DNA from: an uncultured Pelagibacteraceae bacterium
GTDB lineage: Bacteria > Pseudomonadota > Alphaproteobacteria > Pelagibacterales > Pelagibacteraceae
Assembly (NCBI GenBank): GCA_902518835.1
Contig: CABYHH010000001.1
Span: 1-44,051, forward strand
Direction of reading: 5' to 3'
DNA length: 44,051 bases
In this document: in pieces, positions 42,952 through 44,051 of the stretch
Position numbering within the stretch: the stretch's first letter is position 1
How the letters are laid out: each line of letters begins with the position of its first letter
Notes under the pieces: generated by a model
The model's input: the letters and a program-made list of their open reading frames with translations, nothing else
Databases searched by the model: none
Told to the model about the DNA's origin: nothing
Translations under genes and position numbers: made by a program

Positions 42952-43671
42952 TTAACTCTTAATAATTTTATTAAAATTTTTTATTACTTTAGATAATCCA
43001 AAAAAAATTGACTCACCAATTATATAATGACCAATATTAAATTCTTTAATTTCTTTAATTTTAGACAAAATTTTAGTTGTTTTATAATCCAAACCGTGAC
43101 CCGCGTGAACTTCAATACCAAATTTATTAGCTAATTTTGAGCATTTAAATATTTTCTTCAGTTCATTTGAATAAGATTTATTTAGTTTTACCAAATTAGC
43201 AACGCGACCAGTGTGAATTTCAACGCAATCAGCTTTAATTTCTTTTGAAATCTTAATATCTAATATTGAAGGATTTATAAATAAACTAGTTCTAATATTT
43301 TGTTTTTTAAATCTAGCAATAATTTTTTGCAATTTTTTTTTATTTTTTATAAGATTTAACCCTCCTTCTGTAGTAATTTCTTTTCTTTTTTCAGGAACAA
43401 TACAAATAAAGTCTGGTTTGATATTTAAAGCTTTTCTTACGATCTCAGAGTTAGTTGAAATTTCTAAATTAACTAAAATATTTTTTAACTTACATATTTT
43501 TTTAGCATCTAAATCTTTGATATGTCTTCTATCTTCTCTTAAATGAATTGTAATTGAGTTAGCCCCAGCTTTTTTTGCAAATTTAGCTGCAAAAATAGGA
43601 TCTGGATGTTTTTCACCTCTTGCATTCCTTAAGGTAGCTATATGATCAATATTTACACCAAGACGTTTCAC
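42952..43671 (-). CDS. pdxJ: Pyridoxine 5'-phosphate synthase
   Basis: 239 residues of TIM-barrel type. RLGVNIDHIATLRNARGEKHPDP is the typical start with the catalytic His, ITIHLREDRRHI the next strand, and VEIHTGRVANLVK, VHAGHGLDYKTT and IGHYIIGESIFFGL follow. It makes pyridoxine 5'-phosphate from deoxyxylulose phosphate and an amino-ketone. It overlaps pyrE by 4 bases. Confidence 0.96.
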   Translation of the reverse strand: MKRLGVNIDHIATLRNARGEKHPDPIFAAKFAKKAGANSITIHLREDRRHIKDLDAKKICKLKNILVNLEISTNSEIVRKALNIKPDFICIVPEKRKEITTEGGLNLIKNKKKLQKIIARFKKQNIRTSLFINPSILDIKISKEIKADCVEIHTGRVANLVKLNKSYSNELKKIFKCSKLANKFGIEVHAGHGLDYKTTKILSKIKEIKEFNIGHYIIGESIFFGLSKVIKNFNKIIKS

Positions 43672-44051
43672 TTAATGAACCTGCTTCCAGGTTTTGATAT
43701 AGGTATTAGTTTTAAATCTAACGGTAATTTTTTACTTTGATAAGTTGGAACATTAATCTTGAGATGCGAAATTATCTTTTTATTTATTTTTAAATTTTTT
43801 TTTGTTGATCTATCGATTATACATGCAAGCCCCAAAATTTTACCTTTGTTTTTTTTTATAAGACCAAAACATTCTTTGCTTGATTTACCTGTTGTGATAA
43901 CATCTTCTACAATTAAAACTCTAGAACCTTTTTTAATTTTAAAACCTCTTCTCAATAAAAAAGTTCCTTTAATTCTCTCACAGAAAATAGTTTCTTTCTT
44001 GAGAATTCTACCTATTTCGTATCCAATAATTACACCTCCCATGGCTGGTGA
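43668..44051 (-). CDS. pyrE: Orotate phosphoribosyltransferase, N-terminus outside window
   Basis: The frame is open to the window edge and reads SPAMGG at that end, so the Met at 44042 is internal and not the start. The PRPP motif RVLIVEDVITTGKSSKE is clear, as are GGVIIGYEIGRIL and LLRRGFKIKKGS. About 128 residues are visible of a usual ~190-230. It adds ribose phosphate to orotate in pyrimidine synthesis. Confidence 0.9.
   Translation of the reverse strand, partial: SPAMGGVIIGYEIGRILKKETIFCERIKGTFLLRRGFKIKKGSRVLIVEDVITTGKSSKECFGLIKKNKGKILGLACIIDRSTKKNLKINKKIISHLKINVPTYQSKKLPLDLKLIPISKPGSRFIK

Overview
The window looks like a chromosome segment of a SAR11-type alphaproteobacterium (Pelagibacterales). 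It is very A+T rich, genes mostly abut or overlap by a few bases, and several gene strings have the alphaproteobacterial order: pyrE-pdxJ-acpS-lepB-rnc-recO, glyA-nrdR-ribD-ribE-ribBA-ribH-nusB-thiL, rpmF-plsX-ihfA-merR. A subunit of complex I of the NDUFS4 type and a cytochrome bc1 chaperone also point to Alphaproteobacteria. This placement is inference from gene content; no 16S rRNA is present.

Layout. (1) 1-4.6 kb: a partial glutathione peroxidase, NhaA, a zinc-ribbon membrane protein, tRNA-Pro, an NDUFS4-like subunit, an SbmA/BacA-like transporter, GlpX and tRNA-Glu. (2) 4.6-14.2 kb: a surface-sugar island starting at tRNA-Glu. It holds a GIY-YIG protein, several glycosyltransferases, a GDP-mannose 4,6-dehydratase-like enzyme, a complete GDP-D-glycero-D-manno-heptose pathway (GmhA, HddA, a fused HddC-GmhB) and a small transaldolase that could supply sedoheptulose 7-phosphate. 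(3) 14.2-16.3 kb: an accessory block with a tyrosine recombinase, a 9-bp inverted repeat beside it that resembles a recombinase core site, a small membrane protein, a G+C-rich structured RNA with its own terminator, a short alkyltransferase (Ogt type), and a 446-base non-coding stretch with further folded elements.

(4) 16.3-26.6 kb: transporters, homoserine dehydrogenase, a small lipoprotein, ArgC, ribosomal proteins S9 and L13, MetY with two following genes, and heme A synthase. (5) 26.6-44 kb: ordinary housekeeping genes, almost all on the minus strand: a chorismate mutase, L33, MerR, IHF alpha, PlsX, L32, H+-pyrophosphatase, ThiL, NusB, riboflavin genes, NrdR, GlyA, RpiB, HemB, RecO, RNase III, LepB, AcpS, PdxJ and partial PyrE.

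The most interesting object is the RNA at about 15425-15608. It is folded (several helices and a likely pseudoknot), is far richer in G+C than its surroundings, ends in a strong intrinsic terminator, and stops directly before the ATGATG start of the alkyltransferase gene. I read it as a possible stand-alone HEARO/omega-type RNA (the RNA partner of IscB/IsrB nucleases) with no nuclease gene beside it; this identification is from memory of the family and needs a covariance-model search. Second in interest is the heptose cluster, where a zinc-less GmhB domain is fused to HddC and a Gmd-like enzyme may act on GDP-heptose.
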